Assembly (NCBI RefSeq): GCF_034314105.1
Contig: NZ_JAVIWJ010000001.1
Coordinates: 1,613,501 to 1,677,500 of the forward strand
Origin: Pseudomonas sp. AB6
GTDB taxonomy: Bacteria; Pseudomonadota; Gammaproteobacteria; Pseudomonadales; Pseudomonadaceae
DNA: 64,000 bases
Direction of reading: 5' to 3'
Within the stretch, counting starts at the first letter, position 1; every line of letters begins with the position of its first letter. A program made the position numbers and the translations under genes. Shown piece by piece: positions 17,801 to 25,618 of this stretch. A model generated the notes under the pieces. It saw only the letters and a program-made list of their open reading frames with translations. It made no database searches and was not told the DNA's origin.

Positions 17801-17890
17801 CGATTCTGAGAGCGAATAGCTCTGATGAAGTTCTTTCGACGACAGATTCGTCGGCAGCTTCGGATAGGCTGTCCGCTCCAGAGAGGCCAT
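14873..17890 (-). CDS. tnpA: Tn3-family transposase
   Basis: This is a 1005-residue, full-length Tn3-family transposase. The catalytic triad is visible: Asp in VAADGTQFD (about 684), Asp in VYSDTQGQ (about 755) and Glu in TNKIESYNGFSKW (about 885). The N-terminal half holds the DNA-binding region for the terminal repeats. The protein catalyses replicative transposition through a cointegrate, which TnpS/TnpT then resolve. It starts at 17890, about 110 bp inside the right terminal repeat, and overlaps tnpC at its 3' end. No frameshift was seen. Confidence 0.95.
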   Translation of the reverse strand: MASLERTAYPKLPTNLSSKELHQSYSLSESELEWLSRTAKSPALTIGLAVLLKAFQQLHYFPVFEEIPAEIVNHVRSCLSYGARIVPRYATPRTLYRHQTAIRQYLQITPFYGTDALKIAQEAAHEAVVILDQRVDVINVLIGELLERGYELPAYSTLNDAAEDAQVVLQEKIFNRVVDRAPIDVIYRLRELLDTDFGRRQSDFNALKHVPKKPSRKHLEILIDHLSWLEGFGDLDSIFEGIVDTKIWFFANQAEKADVSELKDCSLPKRYTLMLALIYLMRVRARDHLAEMFIKRIATIHKRAKDELEQIQQRQRKKLELLVATLDGVIQILSQEPSDQEAGSLIREYLSPEGNLDHLREACAEVQATGGSNYLPLLWKHFKSHRSLLFRLSHLLQLEPTTQDRSLIEALHLVQANEILHREWIDEHVDLSFASDRWIKVVRRAPSEGPPTNRRFLEVCVFSHLANELRSGDICVLGSESFADYRKQLLPWDECLARLPEYCEKVGLPSTATEFVASLKEQLESTAQQLDDKFPSCRGDVSINEAGDPVLRRVVARDIPPSAISLQTAITQRMPARHVLDIMANIEHWIQFTRHFGPMSGSDPKLKEPAERYLMTIFAMGCNLGPNQAARHLAGNVTPHMLSYTNRRHLPLDKLDKANRELVELYLQLDLPKLWGDGKAVAADGTQFDFYDENLLAGYHFRYRKMGAVAYRHVANNYIAVFQHFIPPGIWEAIYVIEGLLKADHSVEVNTVYSDTQGQSATVFAFTHLLGINLMPRIRNWRNLVMYRPDRSVKYKHINSLFTDTVNWSQIETHWQDLMQVALSIQAGKISSPMLLRKLGSYSRRNKLYHAAQELGCVIRTIFLLKWIGNRELRQEVTANTNKIESYNGFSKWLSFGGDVIAENDPDEQQKRLRYNDMIASSVILQNTVDMMRILQKLARDGWQFTDEDVSFLSPYLTSNVKRFGEFNLSLKRPPEPWIKDSIFQQAAGSIRGQQMSHSKVEETN

Positions 17891-17975
17891 GGAGTTCTTC
17901 CCTCAAGAAAAAGCAAAAGCTTCAGCATAGACGGCTAAACTCGGGACGAGGAAAAGCAACACAGTAAAAAATTTA

Positions 17976-17997
17976 ATATATATATATATATATATAT
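17976..17997. repeat. (AT)11 dinucleotide repeat near the right transposon end
   Basis: A 22-bp perfect AT alternation lies just inside the right terminal repeat and upstream of tnpA. It is likely to be easily melted or bent. IHF acts at the ends of Tn4652, but I do not see a clear IHF consensus here. Confidence 0.8.
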
Positions 17998-18002
17998 CAT
18001 AC

Positions 18003-18049
18003 GGTTACATTAAGAGTGTCCTAATTTTCCTTTATCTCGGCATGACCCC
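18003..18049. repeat. Right terminal inverted repeat of the Tn4651-type transposon
   Basis: On the minus strand it begins GGGGTCATGCCGAGATAAAG and pairs with the repeat at 7162-7208. It lies next to the tnpA 5' end, as expected. Confidence 0.85.
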
Positions 18050-18280
18050 GAGTTGATGCGGATCATCTTAAGATGCCTCACAAAAAGCGGTGGGTGCCGC
18101 ACGCCCGCTTGAAAATCCCTGGACAGCATCGTCATGGGGAATCGGATAGTTGACTTCGCCGGACGCTTCGGATGTTCTAACGCGCGCTGCCGATGCAGCG
18201 GGCTAGTGAACTCGATTAGTTGCTGCCGCATAACTGGCAGCTACCTAAACTGGGTTAACTCACTAACCTAAGGGGATAGA

Positions 18281-18718
18281 ATGCTCATTGTCTTCAGCGG
18301 ACTTCCAGGTACCGGAAAAACGACTATCGCAAGTGACCTTGCTAGCAGAACGAGTGCCGTGTATCTGCGGGTCGATACGATTGAACAGGCTATTCGTGAC
18401 TCCGGTGCTCCTGCAAAAGACGTAGGGCGGAGCGGTTACATGGTCGCCAATGAGCTTGCTCTGAGCAATCTTCGTTTTGGCAGCACTGTTATAGTTGACT
18501 GTGTTAACCCAGTAATCGAAAGCCGAAAGACGTGGAGTGATATCGCCACACGCTCTGGTGCTCCATTAGTGAACATCCAAGTGATCTGCTCTGATAAATA
18601 TGAACACCAGCGCCGGGTAGAAACCAGAAAGATTGATATTCCTGGACTGACTCCACCAACCTGGCAGTCTGTACTGGATCATGAATACGAGGCGTGGGAA
18701 GCGCTCCGTTTAAGATAG
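18281..18718 (+). CDS. P-loop kinase-like ATPase, C-terminus frameshifted
   Basis: A 145-residue P-loop protein with Walker A FSGLPGTGKTT at residues 4-14, YLRVDTIEQAIRDSG and a strand STVIVDCVNP, typical of small AAA/zeta-toxin-like or gluconate-kinase-like ATPases that act on small molecules. GGGGAT precedes the ATG. The frame stops at 18718 with WEALRLR. In the next frame the sequence goes on as KIDTALTSPAQAVAVAMI and stops at 18792, which restores the IDTA-type tail common in this family. A single-base indel near 18710 probably removed the last ~25 residues. Substrate unknown. Confidence 0.6.
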   Translation: MLIVFSGLPGTGKTTIASDLASRTSAVYLRVDTIEQAIRDSGAPAKDVGRSGYMVANELALSNLRFGSTVIVDCVNPVIESRKTWSDIATRSGAPLVNIQVICSDKYEHQRRVETRKIDIPGLTPPTWQSVLDHEYEAWEALRLR

Positions 18719-18861
18719 ACACAGCCCTGACGTCTCCGGCGCAGGCGGTGGCGGTGGCGATGATCACCGAACGATTTTTATCCAAGGAGTAGCGCCAGCT
18801 AAAAGCCAGGGTCGCAAGGTGTGATTAGCAGACGCTTACAGTGTTCATAGGTACTGCAACG

Positions 18862-19587
18862 TTAAAAAACTTCGCGGTCTGACGGCTCTTCGGACTCAGG
18901 ATCAGCTTCATAGAGGGTGATCGGTAGCAATCCATGCTCGATGGATTTAGTCTGCGGATCGTAGTAAGCCTGATAGAAATTGAACGACTGAATGTCTTCC
19001 CGCTCGCAGTGGGCTCTGATGATTCGGATGCATTTCAGCTTGTCTTCCAGCGGAGTCTTGATGCCAAAAATCAGGCCATCCAGGCTTGTAAAACGGTACT
19101 TGAGGATCCGGTGCTTTTCGTCGGAAATATCGAGGTAGGAACTCAGCACCAGGCGATACTCTTTTTCTGATCCCCATTGAGGAAGCTTGGACGTCAGCGC
19201 GAAATCGACATTTTTGTGGTGCTCCATCCAAAGCTCATTCGAGTGGGATCTCAACCACTCGCTTTTGCTGCTGAGATTTCCTTGGGCATCGCTGTACCAG
19301 AAGCCACTCAGGGCTTCATTCGAAACGTTACCGAGGAATCTGAAGAAGTCCATCTCTGAAAATTCTCGATCATAAAACACCTCTTTAAAGCTCATGTTTT
19401 GGAAGCTGTGAGAGATACCGTTGTATCCTCTGCCGTCTGGCTTATTCATTTCCATTGTCATTGAGGGCGCGTCGCCGAGAACGCGATATCTCAAACAGAT
19501 TCCCCTATGATTATCACCATAGCTACCCCAAATCGCCGAGTTATTGCACTCTTTCATGAAGCAGGCGACATACCATTGCGGGTGCAT
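18862..19587 (-). CDS. DUF2971 protein, C-terminal half (split gene)
   Basis: A 241-residue frame with the C-terminal hallmark of DUF2971 proteins: WYVACFMKECNNSAIWGSYG followed by DNHRGICLRYR, and later EYRLVL and LDGLIFGIKT. The family, of unknown function, normally has this part joined to an N-terminal fRs...NDPlEG region, which here sits in the preceding gene. Its ATG overlaps that gene's TGA (TGATG). The frame is also open upstream of the ATG (QIERL), fitting a former continuous reading frame. Confidence 0.6.
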   Translation of the reverse strand: MHPQWYVACFMKECNNSAIWGSYGDNHRGICLRYRVLGDAPSMTMEMNKPDGRGYNGISHSFQNMSFKEVFYDREFSEMDFFRFLGNVSNEALSGFWYSDAQGNLSSKSEWLRSHSNELWMEHHKNVDFALTSKLPQWGSEKEYRLVLSSYLDISDEKHRILKYRFTSLDGLIFGIKTPLEDKLKCIRIIRAHCEREDIQSFNFYQAYYDPQTKSIEHGLLPITLYEADPESEEPSDREVF

Positions 19588-20333
19588 CAGTCGTTCGATC
19601 TGATCAGGTAGTGGGACACGAAAGCGGTGATTAATTCACGTGCCCCGATGTGACCACCTGGCATAACGTGCGCGGTTCTAATGGCGTATGTCGCATTGAG
19701 TAACGCCATTTTTTCATACGAGCCAGCGTCTCGAAGCGTGCCATCCTGAGCTTCGATGTTAGAGATGGCCTGAAGGTGTAGGTCGCGATCACCTAGCGGA
19801 TCCTCGGACGTCTGGTCGGGGTACACACCAGACAGTCCGTGCTTGAAGTTGACGAGCAGCACGGTGGACAACAAGCGAGTGTGCAAGGTCGCAAGATAGA
19901 ACGACAGCTCTGGCCTGTAGTGCCTCGCTTCATTCTTTGAAAGAGCGCGCACATAGCCTTGGATGACATCGCAGCCACCGATCAGCGCATCCATCTCTTG
20001 GTACCCGGCTTGGAAAGCTCCACGTAGGTTGGAGGGGTACTGCTCTATGGGAAGATTTTTTGGCAGGGGCGTTCCGAGTCGCACCGCTTCATCCAACTCC
20101 CAACTTCTGAGCGCCAGCACCAGGAGGTAGTGCCTGAAGAAGTTTCTCCATATGATCTCATCGCCTGCCCAGTAGATTTCTTTGTAGCCTTCTAGAGGAT
20201 CATTGAGTTGTTCAGGTGGCGCAAAATAAATCTCAAGATTTTCTAGCTCGCCGGGGAGGCCTTTCTTGATGTCAGTAGCCTCATTCCCCAATAAGCGCTC
20301 CGCTGTCCGGAAGCGGTACAGGTGTCGTTCCAT
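19587..20333 (-). CDS. DUF2971 protein, N-terminal half (split gene)
   Basis: From the ATG at 20333 (MERHLYRFRTAERLL) it has the N-terminal DUF2971 signature ELENLEIYFAPPEQLNDPLEG. The middle is helical, and it ends SHYLIRSND at 19587, where the C-terminal half begins in another frame. Together the halves give about 490 residues. Either a frameshift has broken one gene, or the two halves are made by coupled translation through the TGATG overlap. A longer start at 20555 adds residues that look non-coding. It lies among defence-type genes. Confidence 0.6.
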   Translation of the reverse strand: MERHLYRFRTAERLLGNEATDIKKGLPGELENLEIYFAPPEQLNDPLEGYKEIYWAGDEIIWRNFFRHYLLVLALRSWELDEAVRLGTPLPKNLPIEQYPSNLRGAFQAGYQEMDALIGGCDVIQGYVRALSKNEARHYRPELSFYLATLHTRLLSTVLLVNFKHGLSGVYPDQTSEDPLGDRDLHLQAISNIEAQDGTLRDAGSYEKMALLNATYAIRTAHVMPGGHIGARELITAFVSHYLIRSND

Positions 20334-20573
20334 ATAGGCTCGTCGATAGGTGGCTGGGAAAAATCGCTGGCATGTCTTGGTCTTTAACAGCGGGCCGGGC
20401 ACTCGGGACTGTAGCCCACCAGATCGGCAGCCTGCCCATAAAAATGCCCGATGCTGCATCCTATCTGGGTTAGGGCGCTGCTGAAGAAGCGGGCTATGCA
20501 AGTCACTTTCGCCCGCGGAGATGGCTCCTCGTTCGCCACAAGCGTTCCGCGCCACTGAATAACCTACGCTGGA

Positions 20574-21851
20574 TCAGGTTTCGACTAAGACTCCAAGACC
20601 ACGCAAACGGATGGCCGCGGCGCTTTTAGAAACAGCAAAATATCGGCTCAGTGCGTCGAGCACCAGGTGGTAATTTCTGATGTTGTCCCGCTGGTCATCG
20701 AGAAAAAGGGCGCCATGTCCTCGGTTGCGAATATCGTGGTGCTCAACCAGAAGCGAGAAAGCTTCGAGAAAATGCCGTTCAGGCATCAGTAGGTAAGACG
20801 CAAATGTATTCGCTTGCCATTCGAGGCGTTCCAATTCGCTTTTGGGGACAGCGATGCGCTCAAGCTGATCAATGTCCTTCGAACGTAGGCTCTCCCGTGC
20901 AATGTAGCGGCCGTGATTGAGATAATAGTGCCCCAGCTCGTGAGCAAGCGTGAACCGGGTCATCGGGGCTGTTTTGTCGCGAGAATTGATTTTTATCTCC
21001 AAGGGGGCAAATGTGATCCTACCTAAAGCACCGTCTGGCTCATCTACGTAGCTAACGGTCAAGGCACTCGACGTGGTCGCACCAGCGACTACGGCTTCCA
21101 GATCTACTACCCCCCTTGTATAACCGGCAGATCGCAAAACCTGCTCTGACAGATTTTCAATTGCTCCCTTAGAGATATAGCCAATTCTGAGGACTGGCAG
21201 GTGAGGAGGCCGAATGATTTCCAATATGGCTGGATCGAAACTGCCAGCCAGATCAAGCCCTGTCCAGATCCCCCCCCAAGCATTAGTGTAGCCCCCAGGG
21301 GTAACAGCATAAGCTCCCGTGAGAGTCGGCCGGAAGCCAGGCTGGGTCAGAGCGTACTCAATTTCAGCACGCTTTCGCGACGACGCATTTCTCACTCCCG
21401 TGAGGAGGGCGCGAGCCAGCTCCCATTGGAAGCCTTCGTCCGGAAAATACCGAATAACACCGAAACCCTGATTCCTGGCGATGTTGATCGTGCCGGACTG
21501 GAAGGCGCTTGCCGATACGAATATCCCTTTTGCATTGAATCCTGTGACTTGGCGGATCTTGGTCCCAAACTCCTCGATATCTCCAACCGGAACGGTGCCC
21601 GCATAATTCTTACATTCGACAAGAACGATCATTGACGGCTTAGGTTGGCCAGGAAGGAAGATCTCTATGGCGATGTCAAAAACGATGTCGTCTTCTCGAT
21701 CGCGAGAGTAATAGCGCCGCTTCCTGAAAATCCGGCAATGCTCAGGTCGGCAAAAAAACCGCCCCTCATCGATCTCGCGATTCAGGAATTGGAAAACCTG
21801 CTCCTCGAAGAGATCACCTTTGGCGAAAGTACTGAGCACTAGTGGTTCCAT
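20574..21851 (-). CDS. Mrr-like restriction endonuclease domain fused to ImmA/IrrE metallopeptidase
   Basis: This is a 425-residue two-domain protein. Residues ~10-140 look like an Mrr-type PD-(D/E)XK nuclease: FEEQVFQFL, Asp59 in IVFDIAIEI and the E79-x-K81 pair in VLVECKNYAG, followed by the usual Gly-rich ARNQGFGVI strand. Residues ~225-425 are an ImmA/IrrE-type zinc peptidase with HELGH at 304-308 and a third ligand region LERLEWQANTFASYLLMP. IrrE-type peptidases cleave repressors after stress signals, and Mrr-type domains cut DNA, so the fusion suggests a self-regulated nuclease. Neighbours are also defence-type genes. Domain calls are firm; the working model is inferred. Confidence 0.75.
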   Translation of the reverse strand: MEPLVLSTFAKGDLFEEQVFQFLNREIDEGRFFCRPEHCRIFRKRRYYSRDREDDIVFDIAIEIFLPGQPKPSMIVLVECKNYAGTVPVGDIEEFGTKIRQVTGFNAKGIFVSASAFQSGTINIARNQGFGVIRYFPDEGFQWELARALLTGVRNASSRKRAEIEYALTQPGFRPTLTGAYAVTPGGYTNAWGGIWTGLDLAGSFDPAILEIIRPPHLPVLRIGYISKGAIENLSEQVLRSAGYTRGVVDLEAVVAGATTSSALTVSYVDEPDGALGRITFAPLEIKINSRDKTAPMTRFTLAHELGHYYLNHGRYIARESLRSKDIDQLERIAVPKSELERLEWQANTFASYLLMPERHFLEAFSLLVEHHDIRNRGHGALFLDDQRDNIRNYHLVLDALSRYFAVSKSAAAIRLRGLGVLVET

Positions 21852-22006
21852 CTTGGTAATAGCGATCCTGATATTCTTGGATTAGCTGCGGCGCGAGCCC
21901 ATGGACGCAGTTGACCCCTCGGCTTTATCGAACGCCCCGTGATCACCCTAGCTATGACTCCAGTTTACAGGCGAAGGGAAGGGGAGAACGTCCATTGGAG
22001 GCTCTC

Positions 22007-23203
22007 CTAGAAGCGCAGTTTTGGATATTCGCCGTTTTCGACAGCGAACCGAAATACGGCATGGCATGCAGAAAGGAAGGCTGCTTCAGTCTCGCACCGA
22101 CGTGTTAGTACCTCCAGCTCGGGGTAGTCGAAGAACACCACAGGAACCTGATGTTTATCCATGAAAGCCAGAGCCCGCTCACTGTACTCCTCATACATGT
22201 CTGTGAAGAGCTCCTTCACGATCACTATGCCCACCATTGGCTTGTCAGAAAAATCGACTTGGATACTTTCACCGGATGGCAGTCTCAGTTGCTGAACCGG
22301 TGCCCGCAGAGCCGTCGAGAACGCGCCGCCAAGCTGGGATAACCCTCCAACGAGCTGGTTGAGCGATACCCGGCGTTTTCTGTCCATTGATCTATTGATC
22401 ATCGCTTCCGTGTTGGGACTGTCCTTGGCCTGCAGGAAGAGATTTATTTCGCCGCCCAGAACGGCGACGTCGACAAGCTCTTCGTTGTCACTAGGCTTGA
22501 TCGGGCCGTGAATGATTTCGTTGGCTGAGAACACCCGTTGCAAGAGAAACACGATATCCTGTTCCTGGTAACGGCCTGGCTCAGGGCGAACCAACGTGCT
22601 GGTCGAAAATCCGGATGATCCATGGAATGCGTGTTGATCTTCACGCAGATCGAAATATACGAAATCGCTAGGGAACAGCTCCTCACCAAGCAGAACGGGA
22701 AACGCTTCGCGGTCATCTGAATCAGTACGTATAGAGAACCATTGCTCCGCTTGATCAATCATCATGTGAGAATCGGGGTCACATAGCACCGGTAGGTCTC
22801 GAATTTTGGCCCGCAAATATGCGAGTGATGCGGATGCTCGACAGCTGAGCTGCTCCCTGTTGTGTTCATCGAGAAAGCAGACATCGAATTCGTCCGGTAG
22901 GTCAGCCAACGCTGAGCACAGGGAATCACTGGGCACTAACGGTGTAGTGATAGCGAGGGGATTGTCCAGATCGTCAAAAAATGCAGATATCAGAGCCAGG
23001 CCGTGCGTACCCTTCATCTCAACGGGAGCCAGGTACCACTTCAGCCCTTTTCGGGAGCGAGCCGTCAGTATGATCTCCTTCGACGTCTTTACTAGGAGTA
23101 CGGCCCGTTGTTCCGTTAGATGATTTTCAGGCGCGACGGCGATGCCGCGGCCGAATGTGCGCATTGGCCCAAACAGATCCGGTCTCGTGAAGGTGAAATA
23201 CAT
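22007..23203 (-). CDS. Putative PD-(D/E)XK-type nuclease of unknown family
   Basis: A 398-residue protein whose middle part, ELVDVAVLGGEINLFLQAKD (about 242-261), reads as a PD-(D/E)XK core: a conserved Asp245, then a strand and Q-A-K260. A basic helix (MDRKRRVSLNQL) follows. I know this pattern from uncharacterised nuclease-like proteins. The N-terminal 200 residues have no recognised motif. It stands between the Mrr-IrrE fusion and a CHAT protease on the same strand, with gaps of about 150 and 590 bp. Nuclease activity is inferred. Confidence 0.5.
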   Translation of the reverse strand: MYFTFTRPDLFGPMRTFGRGIAVAPENHLTEQRAVLLVKTSKEIILTARSRKGLKWYLAPVEMKGTHGLALISAFFDDLDNPLAITTPLVPSDSLCSALADLPDEFDVCFLDEHNREQLSCRASASLAYLRAKIRDLPVLCDPDSHMMIDQAEQWFSIRTDSDDREAFPVLLGEELFPSDFVYFDLREDQHAFHGSSGFSTSTLVRPEPGRYQEQDIVFLLQRVFSANEIIHGPIKPSDNEELVDVAVLGGEINLFLQAKDSPNTEAMINRSMDRKRRVSLNQLVGGLSQLGGAFSTALRAPVQQLRLPSGESIQVDFSDKPMVGIVIVKELFTDMYEEYSERALAFMDKHQVPVVFFDYPELEVLTRRCETEAAFLSACHAVFRFAVENGEYPKLRF

Positions 23204-23797
23204 CCTTGCTCCTCAATGATGAATGCTCCGATTCGCACCGAATAGTAGATGGTGCTCACCGGCCACCCTCCCATGATTGTTTGAATTTTGTGACAGCCTG
23301 TGATGGGCCGTCAGCCAAGCCTGCGCCGGTGGCAATATTACTCTTCGCGTGGAGGGAGGCACCAATGGCAGTGTGGCAAGATTTCAGCCCGACGGTAGTC
23401 GTGGCGGGCACCAGAAGGAAGAAGAGGGCAGCTACGTCCTTATCGGCTTCGTGGAAAATGCTGCTTAGTGGATGCAAGGATGCCCACCCGAATAAGGGCG
23501 ACTTCCAGCTGGAACACTGGCGCTTGGGCGCACGCTCCCCACGCTCTCTGGAACTGCCGAATTGTCCTCCCGTGCTGCGTGACGGCAAACAGCCCGACTA
23601 AGGATAGACAAACGTTCGTTCTGTTTGACCATCAAAAAAGGATGAGGGGTTGCGCCGTTACCCCGGCGGCGTTGGTTAAACGGGAAAGAGGGCTGCCATA
23701 GGCCCGGCAGTTTCCCTTGGCGTACGGCTGATTAGCCTCCAATAAACTGCGTTCGTAGGAGAGGGCTATAGCACTAGGTACCAGCACATTGAAACTT
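23204..23797. other. Intergenic stretch without a confident gene
   Basis: Open frames exist on both strands (for example about 110 codons on the minus strand at 23256-23588), but none has a motif, good ribosome site or natural start. I see no repeats or recombination sites. Confidence 0.4.
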
Positions 23798-24883
23798 CTA
23801 CGCCTTGACCAAGGTAAGGTCAGCTTCAGTTGCGAGTGCGTTTATGAACAGCTGAGGGATGTGCGACTCACCAGGATATGTCATAGCAAGTTGAGTGGTC
23901 GCCCGATTAAAGGCTTCACGAATATCCTGCCCAAAGCCAATTGACGCGTAAAACCGGGCGGCGAAGTCTTTAGCTGCCTCATCTGCTATGGCGCCGTCCA
24001 TGCCAATGGCCGCGTGAACATGCACAGAACAACGTTCTGCCAGCTCCAAGGAATGGCAGCAATTGAAAACGGCTAGCTTCAGATAGCGGGCGCTCCCGGC
24101 TATTGCACGCAGCATTCCTTCCAGAGGTACCAGGTGGGGCTCACCATTTGGGCTCTCTAACACCAAATGTCCGGCACTTGTTCCATGCCCACTGAAGTGC
24201 ATGACGGCCGGCTCATTTTCATCAAGCGCTTGGAGTAGATCCTCCGCACGAACAGCCCAGTGTGAGTTTACCTTCAGAGCGTCACGATGCTTAGAAGCGC
24301 GGATGTGGGCGTTCACCCCACGGATCTCGTTTTGGAGATCCAGTGCTTTTTCAGATTTGCGACCGGGATCAGCACCGAAAAATAAAATCAAAATTTGTTC
24401 AGGGAGTTGCTGAAGCTTGGCCACTTCACGCTCTAGATCGTCCGCTCGGGCCATTTGATTAGCTAGGCCAGATTGTAGGACGTTAAGTTGGCGGTTGCGT
24501 GACTGGATGTCTCGGTCGACCTGCTGATTTAGCCGTTGCTGTTCAGTTTGTCGCTTGCGGGCTGCTTCCTTTAGCTCCCGTTCCAAGGCTTTGTCGAGAT
24601 GCTGCTGGTCTGCTAGAAGCCGAGCCATTTCACGGTTGATGTCGGCGACGATCTTCGCCGCGTCTACCTCAGCTTTGGTTCTCTGGCCGTCATACCGCTG
24701 CGCTTGTTGTTGCTTTGTTCTGACAGTCGACGCAGACTGGGCACGGGTCGCCTCCGTCTCGGCTTTACGGCTGGCTTCTCCATGCTTTGCCGCCTCGTGG
24801 AGTTTACGGGCGTGAGATTCCCTCAGGCGAGCAATGCGCTGTTGATGGGAACGTACCAAACCGCGATAGTGATTTGAGCTCAT
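23798..24883 (-). CDS. CHAT-domain caspase-like protease with N-terminal coiled coil
   Basis: A 361-residue protein. The first ~160 residues are a highly charged coiled coil (Gln/Arg/Glu/Lys-rich). From ~163 a caspase-like CHAT fold follows: ILILFFGADPG strand, catalytic His233 in MHFSGHGTSAGHL, and Cys275/276 in LAVFNCCHSLELAE. CHAT proteases serve as effectors in several bacterial defence systems, for example with gasdermins and Craspase. Its start faces the start of a small membrane protein gene about 120 bp away, which may be its partner or target. Protease assignment is strong, the system is unknown. Confidence 0.75.
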   Translation of the reverse strand: MSSNHYRGLVRSHQQRIARLRESHARKLHEAAKHGEASRKAETEATRAQSASTVRTKQQQAQRYDGQRTKAEVDAAKIVADINREMARLLADQQHLDKALERELKEAARKRQTEQQRLNQQVDRDIQSRNRQLNVLQSGLANQMARADDLEREVAKLQQLPEQILILFFGADPGRKSEKALDLQNEIRGVNAHIRASKHRDALKVNSHWAVRAEDLLQALDENEPAVMHFSGHGTSAGHLVLESPNGEPHLVPLEGMLRAIAGSARYLKLAVFNCCHSLELAERCSVHVHAAIGMDGAIADEAAKDFAARFYASIGFGQDIREAFNRATTQLAMTYPGESHIPQLFINALATEADLTLVKA

Positions 24884-25001
24884 AATTCACCCCTTGGCTT
24901 CCTGGCATTCTGTACTGGCGCACCACTCATAGACGCTTCGCTTGAGCATTAGTTTTCATATACGGCGGCTTCTAACCAAGCGCAGACAGACGGACGCTCT
25001 C

Positions 25002-25496
25002 ATGGACGAAACCCTGACCTACCTGAAAGATCGCTATAAAGACGAGCAGGCGCGATTCGACCATTTCGAGAACAAATGCGCTAAGTTCCTCACTGCTGTG
25101 TCGATTGTGATCGTAGCTCTGACCGCTCTCGTGAGCGCAAAGGGGAAGGTGATTTTCGCTCTCCATGGCCCCCTGGATGTCTTGGCTTTTGGGTCGTTCA
25201 TCGCCGCCGCGTTCTGCGTCGTGTGCTCTTGGGGCCACGCCTTGAATGCGCTCAGAATACGGGACTGCCCATCGCTGCCCTCAAGCCGTGAGACCGCAGA
25301 ATGGATGAAAAACGCTGCCCCTAATGCTTATAAACAGCACCTCTTTAACTGCTACATAGACACCTTAGAAAAATTGAAGTCAGCTATCGACGAAAAATCC
25401 AAACCCTTAGACTTTGCCTACAGCGAAATGGTCTACGCCGCATGGGCGTTGTCGCTGTTGGCAGTAATCAGCATTGGCAGGGAGTTATATTCATGA
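25002..25496 (+). CDS. Small membrane protein, SLATT/effector-like (164 aa)
   Basis: The protein has a charged N-terminal helix (LTYLKDRYKDEQARFDHFE), two close transmembrane segments (FLTAVSIVIVALTALVSA and VLAFGSFIAAAFCVVCSW), a soluble helical stretch and a third hydrophobic helix near the C-terminus (MVYAAWALSLLAVISI). This layout resembles SLATT- or Pycsar-TM-type effectors that disrupt membranes. The start at the ATG 25002 has a weak ribosome site; a TTG at 24942 would add 20 basic residues. It is divergent from the CHAT gene and overlaps the next ORF by ATGA. Function is inferred from architecture. Confidence 0.5.
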   Translation: MDETLTYLKDRYKDEQARFDHFENKCAKFLTAVSIVIVALTALVSAKGKVIFALHGPLDVLAFGSFIAAAFCVVCSWGHALNALRIRDCPSLPSSRETAEWMKNAAPNAYKQHLFNCYIDTLEKLKSAIDEKSKPLDFAYSEMVYAAWALSLLAVISIGRELYS

Positions 25497-25618
25497 GCAA
25501 CGATCAAAAACCTAAGAATCAGGAAAACAAAACGCCTGCGCCGCCACCTACAACGGAGTATCAACGACGCTCTGAAGAGAGACCAATCAACCATAAGGAT
25601 CACCCTAGTCGGCGTTAG
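25493..25618 (+). CDS. 41-aa hydrophilic protein coupled to the membrane protein
   Basis: Begins in an ATGA overlap with the membrane protein gene, so translation is coupled. The peptide (MSNDQKPKNQENKTPAPPPT, then basic) is very hydrophilic, Pro/Lys/Arg-rich and probably disordered. I know no family. It may be an accessory or antidote to the membrane protein. Confidence 0.45.
   Translation: MSNDQKPKNQENKTPAPPPTTEYQRRSEERPINHKDHPSRR

Larger units (their letters stand above)
7162..18049. mobile_element. Tn4651/Tn4652-type Tn3-family transposon, 10.9 kb, with Nramp and SRAP cargo
   Basis: The element is bounded by ~47-bp inverted repeats. At the left it carries the divergent tnpS and tnpT resolution genes with a palindromic core between them, and at the right tnpA with the overlapping small gene tnpC. 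This gene set is characteristic of the Tn4651 group, in which tnpS encodes a tyrosine recombinase and tnpT a coiled-coil accessory protein. The cargo between 9541 and 14482 is an Nramp-family transporter with leader ORFs, an SRAP protein, a broken YkvA gene and a small unknown gene. The flanking pentamers (ATCGA at 7157-7161 and GAGTT at 18050-18054) do not match, so no target duplication is visible. Confidence 0.85.

Noticed and set aside
18010..18231. 73-codon minus-strand frame crossing the right transposon end
   Set aside because: Its last codons lie in the terminal repeat and the rest has no motif. It may be a truncated gene, but support is too weak to list it.
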